From Paulinella micropora (Eukaryota; Cercozoa; Imbricatea; Euglyphida), in assembly GCA_009731375.1 (NCBI GenBank), contig BJOX01000068.1, forward strand, positions 1,046,854-1,110,853: DNA of 64,000 nt. The letters are read 5' to 3'. The position numbers and the translations under genes are program-made. The notes below the pieces were generated by a model. The model was not told where the DNA came from, ran no database searches, and worked only from the letters and a program-made list of their open reading frames with translations. The stretch's first letter is position 1; each line of letters starts with the position of its first letter. Shown here piece after piece: positions 27,175 to 37,773 of this stretch.

Positions 27175-29730
27175 ATGACTACGAGTAAGACAGACAATAA
27201 GATTACGTTCACAGGCAAAGAGGCATGGATCCTATTGCATAGGCAGGTAGTGCAAAGCTGTAATGCTAAGGCCCCTAAGGAAGTGCTGCAGGGTGCTGAC
27301 GCCCACAAACAATATGTGCATCGCGAAAACGTATTAGGGATACAGCTTAAGGGTAGAGAGGTGCCCCCCTTTATACTAGCTTGGGAAGAGATAGCAGAGT
27401 GGAATGATTGGGCTGACTTGGACGAAGAAGTAGTAAAGGAATACTTCGAGGACAAAGCCAAGGGTTCTACTCGCCTGTGGCCTATGCCCAAGCCCAAACC
27501 GGAAGCTCCAGACCTTGAGGAGGCGTTAGGGGTAGAGGAAGACAAGGAAACCCCAGTCAAGCGTTACAAACCGGTTTTTGGCAGTCAGAAAGATAAACCA
27601 ACAACTGAGACTCAAGAGGGGAAGGAGGAGGAGGAGGAAGATGAAGACCTGCACCCCTCTGACCTCTACTCTAGTGTGTATGCTAGCACTGACAAACCTA
27701 GGCTGTCAACTGGCAAGGGCTCAGACTTAGAGGGCGACAGCAAGAGTGGGGCCTCCCGAGGACAGACGGACCCCTCTAAGGTCAAAGCCCCACTAGGGGG
27801 TGCTGATCGTGCTGTCGCACTGACACGACAGGTGATGGCCTATGACGCTAGTCTACTTGCTGAGATGAACAAGCAAAAGGAGAGGGTGTTCAATATCATC
27901 TATGGCATGCTAGGGGGTGAAGCGAAGAGCCTGGTGCGTGACTTAGCTGATCCGGAGAAGCTGACCTTTGGCCAAAACCCTAAAGCACTGTGGGACAGAC
28001 TGCTAGCCCGGTACAAGAAAGCCGACCCCTCTGATGTTCAGGACAAGGTGAAGGAACTGAATGACTTCCTCTTTATGAGTAAGCAACAGTACGTCGGTCA
28101 GTGTATAGACTTGAACGCTAGGAGAGACTGGATGGCTGATTATGGCCAAGCCCCAACCGATAACCGAATGCAGCAAATAGTGAAGGATGCGTTAGAAGGC
28201 CCAAAGAAATCTGACTCTAGGGTGAAGAAAGCTTGGCAAGTCTGGGTGGAAATGGCTGAACTGAACCGAAAGCAGTTCAAGTGGGACTTTGCCTCCTGGT
28301 GGAGGTTCGTGCAAGATCGTGCCCTGGAGCTAGACAAGAAGTTTGACCGGGCCAAAGTGACTAGTTCCACAAAGAAAGGTTTGGCAGCTCGCAAGGCCGG
28401 AAAAGTGAACCCCAAGGACGAGTGCTGACTCTTCAGCAAGGAAGGGAAATGCACTCGTGGGGCCTCCTGCCGTTACCTCCATGCTGGAGGGAAGGTGAGA
28501 GGGGTGTGTTTCTTGTGTGACAAACAGGGGGAGTGTAGATGGGTCGACAGATGTAGGTTTGAGCATGACCCCACTAAAGCCAAGAAGACCCCTCCCAAAC
28601 CGGCAGACACCCCCAAGGGGGAGAAAAGCAAGAAGAGCGAGAAGAGCAAGTGACCAAAGTGCTTTAACTGCTTTGAAAAGGGGCACATCGCCGGGAAGTG
28701 CAGCAAGAAGTGCCGGTTGTGCGGGTGCAAGCACAAGTTGAGAAAGTGCCCGGACAAAAGCCGAAAGGAGAAGGGCGAGGCAGCAAAAGGCTCAAAAGGG
28801 GGGAGTGATAGCGATGACTCAGAGGATGAGGAGCCGGGCGTAGCCTTAGCTCAGATGGTAAAGTTCCTAACCTGCAAATCGAAAGACAAAGCCCTCATGG
28901 CTAAACCCGTGGATGCCAACCTTCCCGAGCCGATCATGCCACCGGAGGACGAGAACAGTCTTGAGATCTTGCTTGAGGATGATGCCGACATAGATAAGAT
29001 GAACGAGGGGCGATGCCATCGAGTAGCGGAAGGAAAGCGCCGGTGCGTAGCCCGGTTGAAGGACCTTGAGTCTCCCTTCAACAGCCTAAGGATTAAGGCA
29101 GCCACCCTCATCGACAGCGACTATTGCGTTAAGCATCAGTTCCAGTGAGCCAAGCAAGAGAGAGAGAATGCGTTGCGCCGGTGGGCAGCCGACATAGCAC
29201 GAAGGGATCATCTGGCTCTAATGTGCGAGATGGGAGAACGGGGGTTGGAAGCCCAAATCAAAAGTGGGAGTCATCCCCTAATGGTTGAGGCCATAGTGAG
29301 ACACGAAGCCGCGAAGCGGGGTATCCCGTGGAACCGGTCCCTCTTGCCCATCATCCACTATGCAAAGCAACGTGAACCCGGACAGTTCACCGAATGGGTC
29401 ATAAGCAGACAACCGGTAACATGGGAGGCGTCGGGTATACCCTCATGGCGGAAGGTGTACCGCCAACATGAACCTCAGGCCGGTGCCCAAGCGAAGCATA
29501 TGCACTTCAGAGGTGGGGTATCCCCCTCTCGTGGGGGGGGGGNNNNNNNNNNGTACCGCCATCATGAACCTCAGGCCGGTGCCCAAGCGAAGCATATGTA
29601 CTTCAGAGGGGGTATCCCCCTCTCGTGGGGGAGTTGTGCCTCCGCCCATAGCATCGGTGCCGGTACGCGCCCGAGAGGTCAAGGGTACTCCCCTCCGTCC
29701 GGTAGCACCCAACCCCCGTGGAGAGAGTAG
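27175..29730 (+). pseudogene. Copia Gag with CCCH and CCHC zinc fingers, interrupted by TGA
   Basis: ATG 27175 opens a 417-codon Gag (MTTSKTDNKIT...) with an acidic middle and a UBN2-like core that includes ALWDRLLARYKK. The same frame continues past TGA at 28426, 28651 and 29146. The first TGA lies inside a C-x8-C-x5-C-x3-H finger ending GKCTRGASCRYLH. The second precedes a retroviral knuckle CFNCFEKGHIAGKC. The frame finally ends at TAG 29728-29730. A 10-N gap at 29543-29552 is flanked by two nearly identical copies of about 85 bases, so the local structure is unreliable. Gag would form the particle and bind RNA. A CCCH finger is not typical of copia Gags. Confidence 0.75.
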
Positions 29731-30169
29731 GGGTCGACCTAGCGGGGCGAGCGGGCCGTCCGCGGTACCTGCCCCGAAGGTTGAGATTGGTTCAAAGGCC
29801 GAGCCGGCTGAGGCTGGTAGTGGTATCATGAGCCAAAACCTGAAATCTTTACTCAAAGCAAAAAGGGAAAAGCTACATGGGGTGAAGGTGAGGCCCGGCC
29901 CGAAGGACTACCAACCCGATGGTCTGGCGGACGTGGAAGATGAGCCCCCGGAGATGCAGCCCGATGCCGATCCTTCCTCGGAATCCGACGGGGAGGGGGA
30001 GCGTGAAGGTGAAGAGTCCCCGGCTAGAGATGGGGACATGGGTAGAGCTCCGATAAGGGAGCCGTCCCCCATAGGCCCCGATCCTAGTGCTGATGCAGAC
30101 CCAGGTAGTGGGGATGCTACCACCGGGACCGATAGCAATCCGGTGACTACGCCCTCCACCAGCCCTTGA
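29553..30169 (+). pseudogene. Copia Gag-Pol linker, Pro/Asp/Ser rich
   Basis: After the N gap a +1 frame stays open to TGA 30167-30169, encoding a low-complexity acidic and proline-rich stretch with no catalytic motif. It probably joins Gag to the protease region, with frame changes at both ends. Confidence 0.45.
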
Positions 30170-30185
30170 GACGGTCCGAGCGTCT

Positions 30186-31219
30186 GTGAGTGGGATGCCC
30201 TGGTTTGCGTCCCATGCTAAGACGGTACCCCCTGCAGACCGAAAGGTGACTTCCCTGTTACCCCCTACTAGTACCGGTCCGTCTGCAGCACCTTCAACCT
30301 TAGCTGAGCCTGATAGTCCTACCCGACTAGGTACCGGAGAGCGAGAGAGTCGACTCCGAGCCGTGGCAGAGCAGCAAGAGGAGATGCGCCGGTTGCATCG
30401 TCCGGCGTTGAGCGGTGAGGAAGAGAAAGATGAAGCTGACTTCCGGAACCGGTGGGGAGAGTGGACTAGGCTGTTGTACGACTGGGCGCAGGGGAGTGAG
30501 TATCCCATGAACAAGCCTAGGTGGCCGAGACATTGGGCCGTAGCAGGAGCAGCAGCAAATAGTGCCGCAGGGTTTCAACCTCGTACTAGGCCGTTCAGAG
30601 TCCGAGAAAGGGTGGTAGGTGGTGAGAGCGTACTAGAGAAGGAATACGCAAGTTTGCCGGAAGCTGAGGGAGAAGCTGACCCGGTGGACGACCTAGTTCA
30701 TTTCATGACCGAACGCGGATGGATGGCTAAGGGGATCCTGCTAGCAGAACAAGCCCTCCTAGGACGGAGTGCGGACAAAGACCCCATGTTCGATTCGGGA
30801 GCTACGTTGCACTTTGTGCCGGCCGGAGCTGAACAACGCCTGTTCAACATTCAGCGAGGGATGAAACGGGTAGATACGGTCAACGGGGAGACCACCGTGA
30901 CTAAGAAGGGCTCATTAGACATGACGACCGTGAACGGAAAGGGGGAAAAAGACAGGTTGCATCTAGGTAGTGTGTGGGTTAGCACCAACATAGATGAAAC
31001 CTTAGTCTCTGGTCCTCAGTTAGCTAAGGAAGGGTACAGTGTAGTTCTCAATAAGAAAGGAGAGTGATACATCACTAAGGCCCGGATACCGGACATTTCC
31101 CCAGAGCGTAAGGCCGGGGTCCTTTACCTAGACGCCAAGGACAAAGTGTGGTGTTTCGTGACGTCCACCGACCAAGAGCTAGCTGCGGATAAGATTGAGG
31201 CTAGAGCTTTCTTTGGAAG
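30186..31219 (+). pseudogene. Copia protease region
   Basis: ORF from 30186 to TGA 31065, with the same frame continuing through the TGA to about 31219. It carries the retropepsin motif FDSGATLHF (nucleotides about 30788-30815) followed by a segment like other copia proteases. The continuation resembles the Gag-pre-integrase area. A frameshift near 31220 leads into the integrase frame. Confidence 0.7.
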
Positions 31220-32312
31220 GAGATTGCTAAGGTTACGGAGTTGACTAGTGAACAACTTCACCAGAAGTTCGGAGGGCCCGGAAGCGGCATGGAACGCCTC
31301 ATCAGTGAAGCGTACTGAATCAAGATAGTGGGTGACAAAACCCATGAGCAAGCGGTAAAAGAGTGTAAGGAGTGCCCGGCCGCCAAAGGGGGGAAAGTGA
31401 ACCACCCGGCAAGCAACCAGTTGACGCAGGTATGGAAGTTCGAAGCTGTGGCGTTCGACAAGTCCGGGTGCCTACGCAAAGCCCTCTATGGTGGGTTTTG
31501 GTACTGCATGGGAATTGAGGCTAACACTGGGTATGCATTTGGCCTCCTTCTAAAGGATTGCACCGCGGCACCACAAGTGCGCTTCATGAGGGAATGCATA
31601 AACTTCATTGAGACGCAAAGCTGCAAGAAGGTGAAGGAAGTCTGGGTAGACGGTGACCATATCTCAGCTGACTTCAACGAGCTAGTCCGGGACAAGAAAG
31701 TGAAGAAGAGGATCAACACCCTCAATGAACACAACAAGAACGCATATGCCGAAGTGTCCCAACGTGACTTTTGGCACAAAGCGCGTCATAACCTGGTTAG
31801 GGCTCAGCTGCCCTATGAACTCTTGGGATATGCGTGGCAGTACGCTATCCTCTTGCACAACCTTTCACCGAAGCGATCCGGTGGTGAAGTCAGGATGTTT
31901 GAGCTTATGCCACGTGAACGGAAGATAAATTGGATAGCTTACCTTCATCCTTTTGGGTGTCTATGCCACATGGTCATCGAGGGCAGGTTAGGATGACGAG
32001 AGCCTGACGCACATGGCCTGGGTAGGGCTGAGTTTGGAGTATTCCGCACACTTGATCCTTTGTCAAGGTAGGGTGCTCCCATGGCGAAACGTCAAGAACT
32101 TTGACGACAACCAGCCAGCCTGGCCTTTGTTGCAACCCCTCTGGGAGAAGAAGGGCCTGAGCTTGGAGCCGTTCAAGGGAGACCGGTTAGTTGAAGACGC
32201 CGCCCTTGAGCAGCTGTTTGTCCCAAAGCCCCGGATGGGTGTGACCGATCCAGGTGAAGGTAAGAAGGCCCTGGATCAGGGCGAGCTTGACAGCTCTGAT
32301 TCAGACGGCTGA
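31220..32312 (+). pseudogene. Copia integrase, broken
   Basis: The His-Cys finger region with KECKECPAAKGG is preceded by an in-frame TGA at 31316. The catalytic core shows acidic residues in the AFDKSG, WVDGDH and NAYAEVSQRDFWHKARHNL regions, consistent with a D-D-E layout. TGA 31994 interrupts the end, and a further frameshift moves to 32013-32312 (WRNVKNFDDNQPAW), the usual insertion between integrase and RT in copia elements. It would integrate the cDNA if intact. Confidence 0.75.
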
Positions 32313-33446
32313 CCCGGAAACAATAAGGGAGTTGAAGGGAAGGTGGGTCAAGACACCAGCCACTCAGTGGAGCTGGACTTGGGCCGTGGGTTTTCGGGAC
32401 AAGGTCCGACGATGTCAGGTGCAAGACGTGAGTGAACCCATATGGGTTAAGAAGCAGAAGAAGAACGGACCAGCCCACTGGGTAAAGTTTGAGGATGACG
32501 ACTCCCCAGACCGTATGTTGGACTCGGAGATCGTCAAGTACCTTGCCGACTGTCAGGAGACCGCACATGCCGCCACGTTCACTAGACAGGTGAGTGAGAA
32601 GCAAGCTGATGAACTAGGGTACTGGGACGACGCCCGAGCCGAAGAGATTGCTACGCTCTGGGAGAAAGGTTGCTTTCGGAGAGTCCGAGCCTACTTGGTG
32701 GGCAAGAAAGACATTTTTGAAGGCATGTTTGTTGATGCCACCAACGATGCAGGGGGAGAGATCCTGAAGTTCAAAAGCCGATGGACGGCCAAGGGATATT
32801 CCATGATACAGGGATGGCATTATGGGAAAAGTGATTTCCCAACCCCGTGTGTTCTTACCATCTTGATGCTTTTCGCCCTAACGGTGTTCTTTGGCTTAGT
32901 TTTGTCCAAGTGGGACGTTGGCACCGCATACACTGAGGCGTCTGCAGCTGAGCAAGAGTATCGCCCCAGTTACATCGTTCCACCATTTAGTTTAGAAGAG
33001 CCAGGGTATGTGTGGGAAATGCTTAAAGCCCTCTATGACCGACCGGATGAGGGTCGCAGTACAAGCTAGTCCAGTTCTTAGAAGGTTTGGGGTTTAAGGC
33101 TCTTGTCGCTTTTCCTTGCTTCTTTTGGCGTTGGCTACCCGGTAAGTACAAACTGGACTTTGTGTTCGTGCACGTCGACAACATGATGGGAGCGTTCAGT
33201 GGTAAGGATATAGAAGCGAAGTTCTCAGCTGCCAGTAAGAAGGTCTGTAGGGTCTTTAAGCAAGAAGCACCGACATGGGTGGTAGGCTTGAACATTGAAG
33301 ATAAAGAAGGTTGTCGGTTAGGCCGTACGATCAAGATCTCTCAGTAGGACTTCATCAAGGAGGCAGTTCAGAAGCTACAGTGCACCTGTCTAGCTACTGC
33401 CGATTCGCTGTGGTTGATGCTGGGAGTGTGAGTCGGTAAGCAATCT
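32313..33446 (+). pseudogene. Copia reverse transcriptase (RVT_2), broken
   Basis: 32254-33069 and, in a shifted frame, 33062-33347 encode copia RT landmarks: ATLWEKGCF, FKSRWTAKGYSMIQG, SKWDVGTAYTEAS and YIVPPF. The position of the catalytic YVDD reads HVDN (about 33174-33185), so a metal-binding Asp is replaced by Asn. TAG 33345 and TGA 33429 interrupt the same frame. The enzyme cannot be active as it stands. Confidence 0.75.
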
Positions 33447-34268
33447 GTGTTAGAGCAGTTCTCGCCTCAGCATATCGTAGGTGTCCTCCTGTGGACACGC
33501 ATTACTCTGCACGAGGTTTTGGGCACACTAGGGGAGGTAGCCATCCATGCATCGAAGCCGGAGCTATTCAATTTCCAGCAGGCAGAGCAAGTTGTGTGGT
33601 ATCTCAGTAGTACCCGCACCAAGGGTATTCGCTTTACCAAAGCGAACGGTACCAGCTTATTATCATGGGCAGATTCGAGCTGGAAGTGGACGCCAGAGGA
33701 TCGCTGAGCGCGACTGGCGGTGTTCCATTTCTTTCTTGGAGGTTCTATACTGCCTTTCTGTCTCAAACGAAACGTGTCGGTGGCGCTTCCCGCGAACGCA
33801 GCTAGGCGTGTGTGCGTGGAGGAGAAGGCGAGGGCCGCGAGCGACGAGCTGGTGGCGGCGGCAGCCGGGAGCGGGGATCCTCAAGTGGCGACGGCTGGCG
33901 CGCGTCTGGTGCCTGCGGCCCCGGAAGACTCCTCGTGCGAGGCTGAAGTATACGCCACGGTGGAAGCATACCAAGGCCAAGATAAAATCATTAACTTTGT
34001 ACAGTGCATCGCTGGGGGGCGTGTCGCCGACGCGCTGGTGCCGTACGTGTGGGTGCAGCCCCCCATCCTGTACGGCGACAACCAAGGCGCTCTGGATCTT
34101 TCTGATACAAATGTATTTTCTAGGAAGCTCTGGCACGTGGACCTGCGCTGCGCCATCGTGAACCAGAAGGTGGACGCTGGGCTCGTGGTCAACGAGAAGT
34201 TGCGTCGGGAGATTACATTGCCGACATCAACACAAAACCGCAGCGTGTGGAGCCCTACCTTCGACTAG
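33447..34268 (+). pseudogene. Copia RNase H, broken
   Basis: Frame 33447-33707 continues past TGA 33705 to 34268. It shows WADSSWKWTPEDR, FHFFLGG, SSCEAEVYA and ILYGDNQGALDLS, in the order of copia RNase H acidic motifs (D, E, D). The segment between is GC-rich and Ala-rich, perhaps an insertion or a local frame error. Confidence 0.7.
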
Positions 34269-34738
34269 TGCGATCCGTCGCGTCGGACTAGACCTGATCC
34301 TGCTATATCTTTTGATCTTTCTGTCCATCTATCTGTATACATTTGCCACTATCACGGAGTGCGACTCTCCACTGTGGACGGCGGTTTGGCGTAGCATGAT
34401 ACTTTCTCCAACGATTTGGACATCCACTACGTGAACTTTGGGTAGGATTTTTGTTAGGTTCCAGGTGGTCCGGGGATAGATATTAACAATTAAGTGACTA
34501 GATTGCCGAACTCCACAAGCTGTGGAGACGTAGGCTAGCACCTCTGCTTTCGCTTAGTTTTATTTTGTGCACTGTTTTGCCTGTAGCGCTTAGTTATTAT
34601 AGTGAAGCTATATAGCCGAACTTCACTGGAGACGTAGTGTAGCTCACTTTGCGCTTTGCTCATTTTTCTAATCTAGTTGTTAGTAGCACTGTATGGTTGG
34701 ACACTGCCTCGTAAGGGAATCTAATTAAGGGGGAGCAT
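34269..34738 (+). other. Copia 3' UTR and polypurine tract
   Basis: Contains two related copies of a segment with GCCGAACT(T/C)CAC and GGAGACGTAG (about 34512 and 34616), then AAGGGGGAGCA immediately before the 3' LTR, the plus-strand primer site. Confidence 0.7.
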
Positions 34739-35081
34739 TGGACAATTAATTAGACACTTCCTCCTCAGCTATGTTCATAGTACTATTTTATACGTTAGCC
34801 TTATTCGTTACGGTTAGTACTATTATTAGTTGTGAATACAGTCATTTACAGTATATTTTCTGGTACTGGTAGCACTAGCTTTTTACCATTACAATTATTG
34901 CCCATATCAGGCAGTTTCGTGTCATTTTCTGGAGGTACATCTTTTGTGTGACGTCGTCAGTTGGACTGGCTGGAATTGTTCAGTATTGTTAAATTCTTTT
35001 ACGTGGGAAGCAGTTGGCCGGTAGGAGGGGGACGCCCCGAGTTCCGGTCACCGTTTGCAGAAGTCGCGAGGGTTTCTTCCA
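34739..35081 (+). repeat. Copia 3' LTR
   Basis: Pairs with 25797-26142; starts TGGACAATTAATTAG and ends TTTCTTCCA. Several substitutions and small deletions separate the two LTRs. Confidence 0.85.
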
Positions 35082-35440
35082 CCGGAAATTGACCCACGTA
35101 ACGCACTGATATCGGTGAAAATTGTAATGGTAAAAAGCTGGTGCCACCAGTACCAGGATAAGCACTAATAATATTCAATTACTCACGATTAATAACTAAT
35201 AATATTACTAACAGTAACGACTACTGCTAACGGATAATTGAGCAATAAGGACATAATGGAGGAGAAAGACTCTCTAATTGATGTCCAATGCTCCCCCTTA
35301 ATTAGACCCTTTCGAGTCAGTGTCCAACCACGACCCGCTACTAACAACTAGAGCATGTAAATAAGCAAGGCGCAACTGAGCTACCCTACGTTTCCAGTGG
35401 AGTTCGGCTACATAGCTTGTGAGACTAACTTAATAATCTG
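35082..35440 (-). repeat. Inverted copia relic, right half plus 3' UTR
   Basis: On the minus strand it matches the first half of the copia LTR, then GCTCCCCCTTAATTAGA (complement of the polypurine tract), then the 3' UTR with ACGTTTCCAGTGGAGTTCGGCTA. It is the remainder of an older relative in opposite orientation that the present element entered. Confidence 0.7.
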
Positions 35441-36692
35441 CCGTATACTAGCTGTAGCCTACAGTAGAAACTTTGTTGAGAAAAGGGCGCCAGAGAACGG
35501 CCCGAATACATACTAGGCCGGACATAAGTAATGGCTCTAACGACACACATTACATATCATGCGGCCGGACCATACTGACTAACCGGTTAATTATATTATT
35601 GTAATAGGTCTAACACACCCCCTGGATCTAAGTAAATTCACATTACGTACATACATTACATACATACATACATACATACAATACATGGATACATACATTC
35701 ATACATGCATGCATGCATGCATACATACATACATACATACATACATACGAACACACACATACACACACACACAAACAAACAGACACACACACACACAGAC
35801 ACACACACATACATACACACACACACACATATATATATACACACGCACACACATACACACACATAGAGAGAGAGAGAGAGGGAGGGAGAGAGAGAGAGTG
35901 AGGGAGAGAGAGAGTGAGAGTGAGAGATGGAGAGATCACGAGATCAAGAGAGAGAGAGAGAGAGAGAGGTTCAACCCCGCTAGACCATCCACCAAAAAAA
36001 AAAAAAAAAAAAAAAAAAAATTAAAAAAACCNNNNNNNNNNNNNNNNNNNNNNNNNNNNNNNNNNNNNNNNNNNNNNNNNNNNNNNNNNNNNNNNNNNNN
36101 NNNNNNNNNNNNNNNNNNNNNNNNNNNNNNNNNNNNNNNNNNNNNNNNNNNNNNNNNNNNNNNNNNNNNNNNNNNNNNNNNNNNNNNNNNNNNNNNNNNN
36201 NNNNNNNNNNNNNNNNNNNNNNNNNNNNNNNNNNNNNNNNNNNNNNNNNNNNNNNNNNNNNNNNNNNNNNNNNNNNNNNNNNNNNNNNNNNNNNNNNNNN
36301 NNNNNNNNNNNNNNNNNNNNNNNNNNNNNNNNNNNNNNNNNNNNNNNNNNNNNNNNNNNNNNNNNNNNNNNNNNNNNNNNNNNNNNNNNNNNNNNNNNNN
36401 NNNNNNNNNNNNNNNNNNNNNNNNNNNNNNNNNNNNNNNNNNNNNNNNNNNNNNNNNNNNNNNNNNNNNNNNNNNNNNNNNNNNNNNNNNNNNNNNNNNN
36501 NNNNNNNNNNNNNNNNNNNNNNNNNNNNNNNNNNNNNNNNNNNNNNNNNNNNNNNNNNNNNNNNNNNNNNNNNNNNNNNNNNNNNNNNNNNNNNNNNNNN
36601 NNNNNNNNNNNNNNNNNNNNNNNNNNNNNNNNNNNNNNNNNNNNNNNNNNNNNNNNNNNNNNNNNNNNNNNNNNNNNNNNNNNNNNNNNNNN
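35441..36692. other. Spacer, CATA/CA/GA repeats, then a 661-base gap
   Basis: Unique AT-rich sequence to 35640, CATA/CA repeats to 35865, (GA)n to about 35968, a poly-A run, then N at 36032-36692. The start of LINE-2a is hidden in the gap. Confidence 0.8.
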
Positions 36693-36693
36693 C

Positions 36694-37773
36694 AACAACA
36701 ACAACAACAACAACGAAACAGCACTCGAACCAGCGACGCTCTTCAGTGCCACCTTGCTCGAAAAAATCCTCAAACCCATGTTCGAACAAGCCCGACAACA
36801 ACAAGTCGAGGACATAAAAGACTTTATCGGAAAACTAGAAACAGTGGGCAGCCGAACAAAGCAACTCGAAGACAGAATCAACCAACAAAGCGAAACCCAC
36901 ATACAAGCAATCGAGAAGACTCAAAAAACGGCCCAGAAACACAAGGAACTACTGCAAACCCACCAAACGGAACTCAACCAGCTCACGGCCAGCGTAGACT
37001 CAATCCGACTAGAGATAAACGAAACTAAGCTTCGACTTAACGAGATGAAGGAAATGCAGGAACGCCACGCAAAAACACAACCACCTGCTATGTATAGTCA
37101 ATGTGCAACTAACGCAACCCAGTCACTCAAAAACATACATGCCAACGCAAACACCAACACACACAACTACCCACTAGAACGCAAACAGACAGAGAACCAA
37201 AAACAAAACCAACGAGACCCAACATGTGAGCTTAGCATCTCAGGCATACCATACCAACCCAAAGAAAACACACTAAACATAGTGAAAGCCATGATGGATG
37301 CAAAAAACATTCCATACCAAGAGGGAGATATCACGAAATGCTTCAGAGCAAAGAGCACAAAACCCATGCGAGAGGAACCCAAACAACCACCAGCTATCAT
37401 AGTGCGCTTTAGCTCAAACAACCTCAAAACGCACTTCAAAAAGCACGACCCACTCCAGCCCCTCACCCACGACACAGTAAACTGGAAAGACACACATCTT
37501 GCAAACAAAACATTCAAAATATTTATCAATGAAAGCCTCCCACCAAACACACTCATGCTTCTGAAACAGGCGATCAAGCTCAAGAAGGAACTAGTTGAGG
37601 CTACTGGCACAACCATCTACGTGTGGACAAGAGACGGGGAAGTTTTCTTCAAGGACCAGACAAGGGAGCACAGGTTGATAATCAAAACAGAAGAAGACAT
37701 AAGCATAATCAAAGACCTCTACATGCTCCGCAAACCAAACACACAGCACAGCAAAATCCCCACAAACACCTAA
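36694..37773 (+). CDS. LINE-2a ORF1 protein (coiled coil, FP-type C-terminus)
   Basis: Open from the N gap; the first visible in-frame ATG is 36778, so the true start is probably in the gap. It begins with poly-Asn, then a long charged helical region with heptad-like spacing (a probable coiled coil, about 36760-37075). A conserved C-terminal half follows with CELSISGIPYQ and KIFINESLPPNT, then YVWTRDGEVFF and IIKTEEDI. The last part resembles the Baculo_FP_2-like domain found in ORF1 of CR1/L2/jockey-type LINEs. It should bind element RNA and act as chaperone for ORF2. The stop abuts the ORF2 ATG, suggesting termination-reinitiation. Confidence 0.75.
   Translation, partial: NNNNNNNETALEPATLFSATLLEKILKPMFEQARQQQVEDIKDFIGKLETVGSRTKQLEDRINQQSETHIQAIEKTQKTAQKHKELLQTHQTELNQLTASVDSIRLEINETKLRLNEMKEMQERHAKTQPPAMYSQCATNATQSLKNIHANANTNTHNYPLERKQTENQKQNQRDPTCELSISGIPYQPKENTLNIVKAMMDAKNIPYQEGDITKCFRAKSTKPMREEPKQPPAIIVRFSSNNLKTHFKKHDPLQPLTHDTVNWKDTHLANKTFKIFINESLPPNTLMLLKQAIKLKKELVEATGTTIYVWTRDGEVFFKDQTREHRLIIKTEEDISIIKDLYMLRKPNTQHSKIPTNT

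Larger units (their letters stand above)
25797..35081 (+). mobile_element. Decayed Ty1/copia LTR retrotransposon
   Basis: LTRs at 25797-26142 and 34739-35081 (TG...CA, about 345 bases) enclose gag, protease, integrase, RT and RNase H in copia order. A purine tract AAGGGGGAGCA precedes the 3' LTR, and TGGTTATCGGCC lies 2 bases after the 5' LTR at the primer-site position. The coding part is broken by at least nine in-frame stops (eight TGA, one TAG) and several frameshifts, and the RT active site is altered. A possible target duplication GAAAT occurs 3 bases outside each LTR edge. It is non-functional. Confidence 0.85.

Noticed and set aside
28426-28653. Selenocysteine or TGA-as-Trp recoding in the copia Gag
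   Set aside because: The kinase itself ends at TGA where coding character stops, and the copia frames also contain frameshifts, a TAG and a damaged RT site; decay explains it better.
35960-36031. B-box-like GGTTCAACCCC followed by poly-A as a SINE end
   Set aside because: Preceded by pure (GA)n with no A box or tRNA fold, and cut by a gap; not enough to call.
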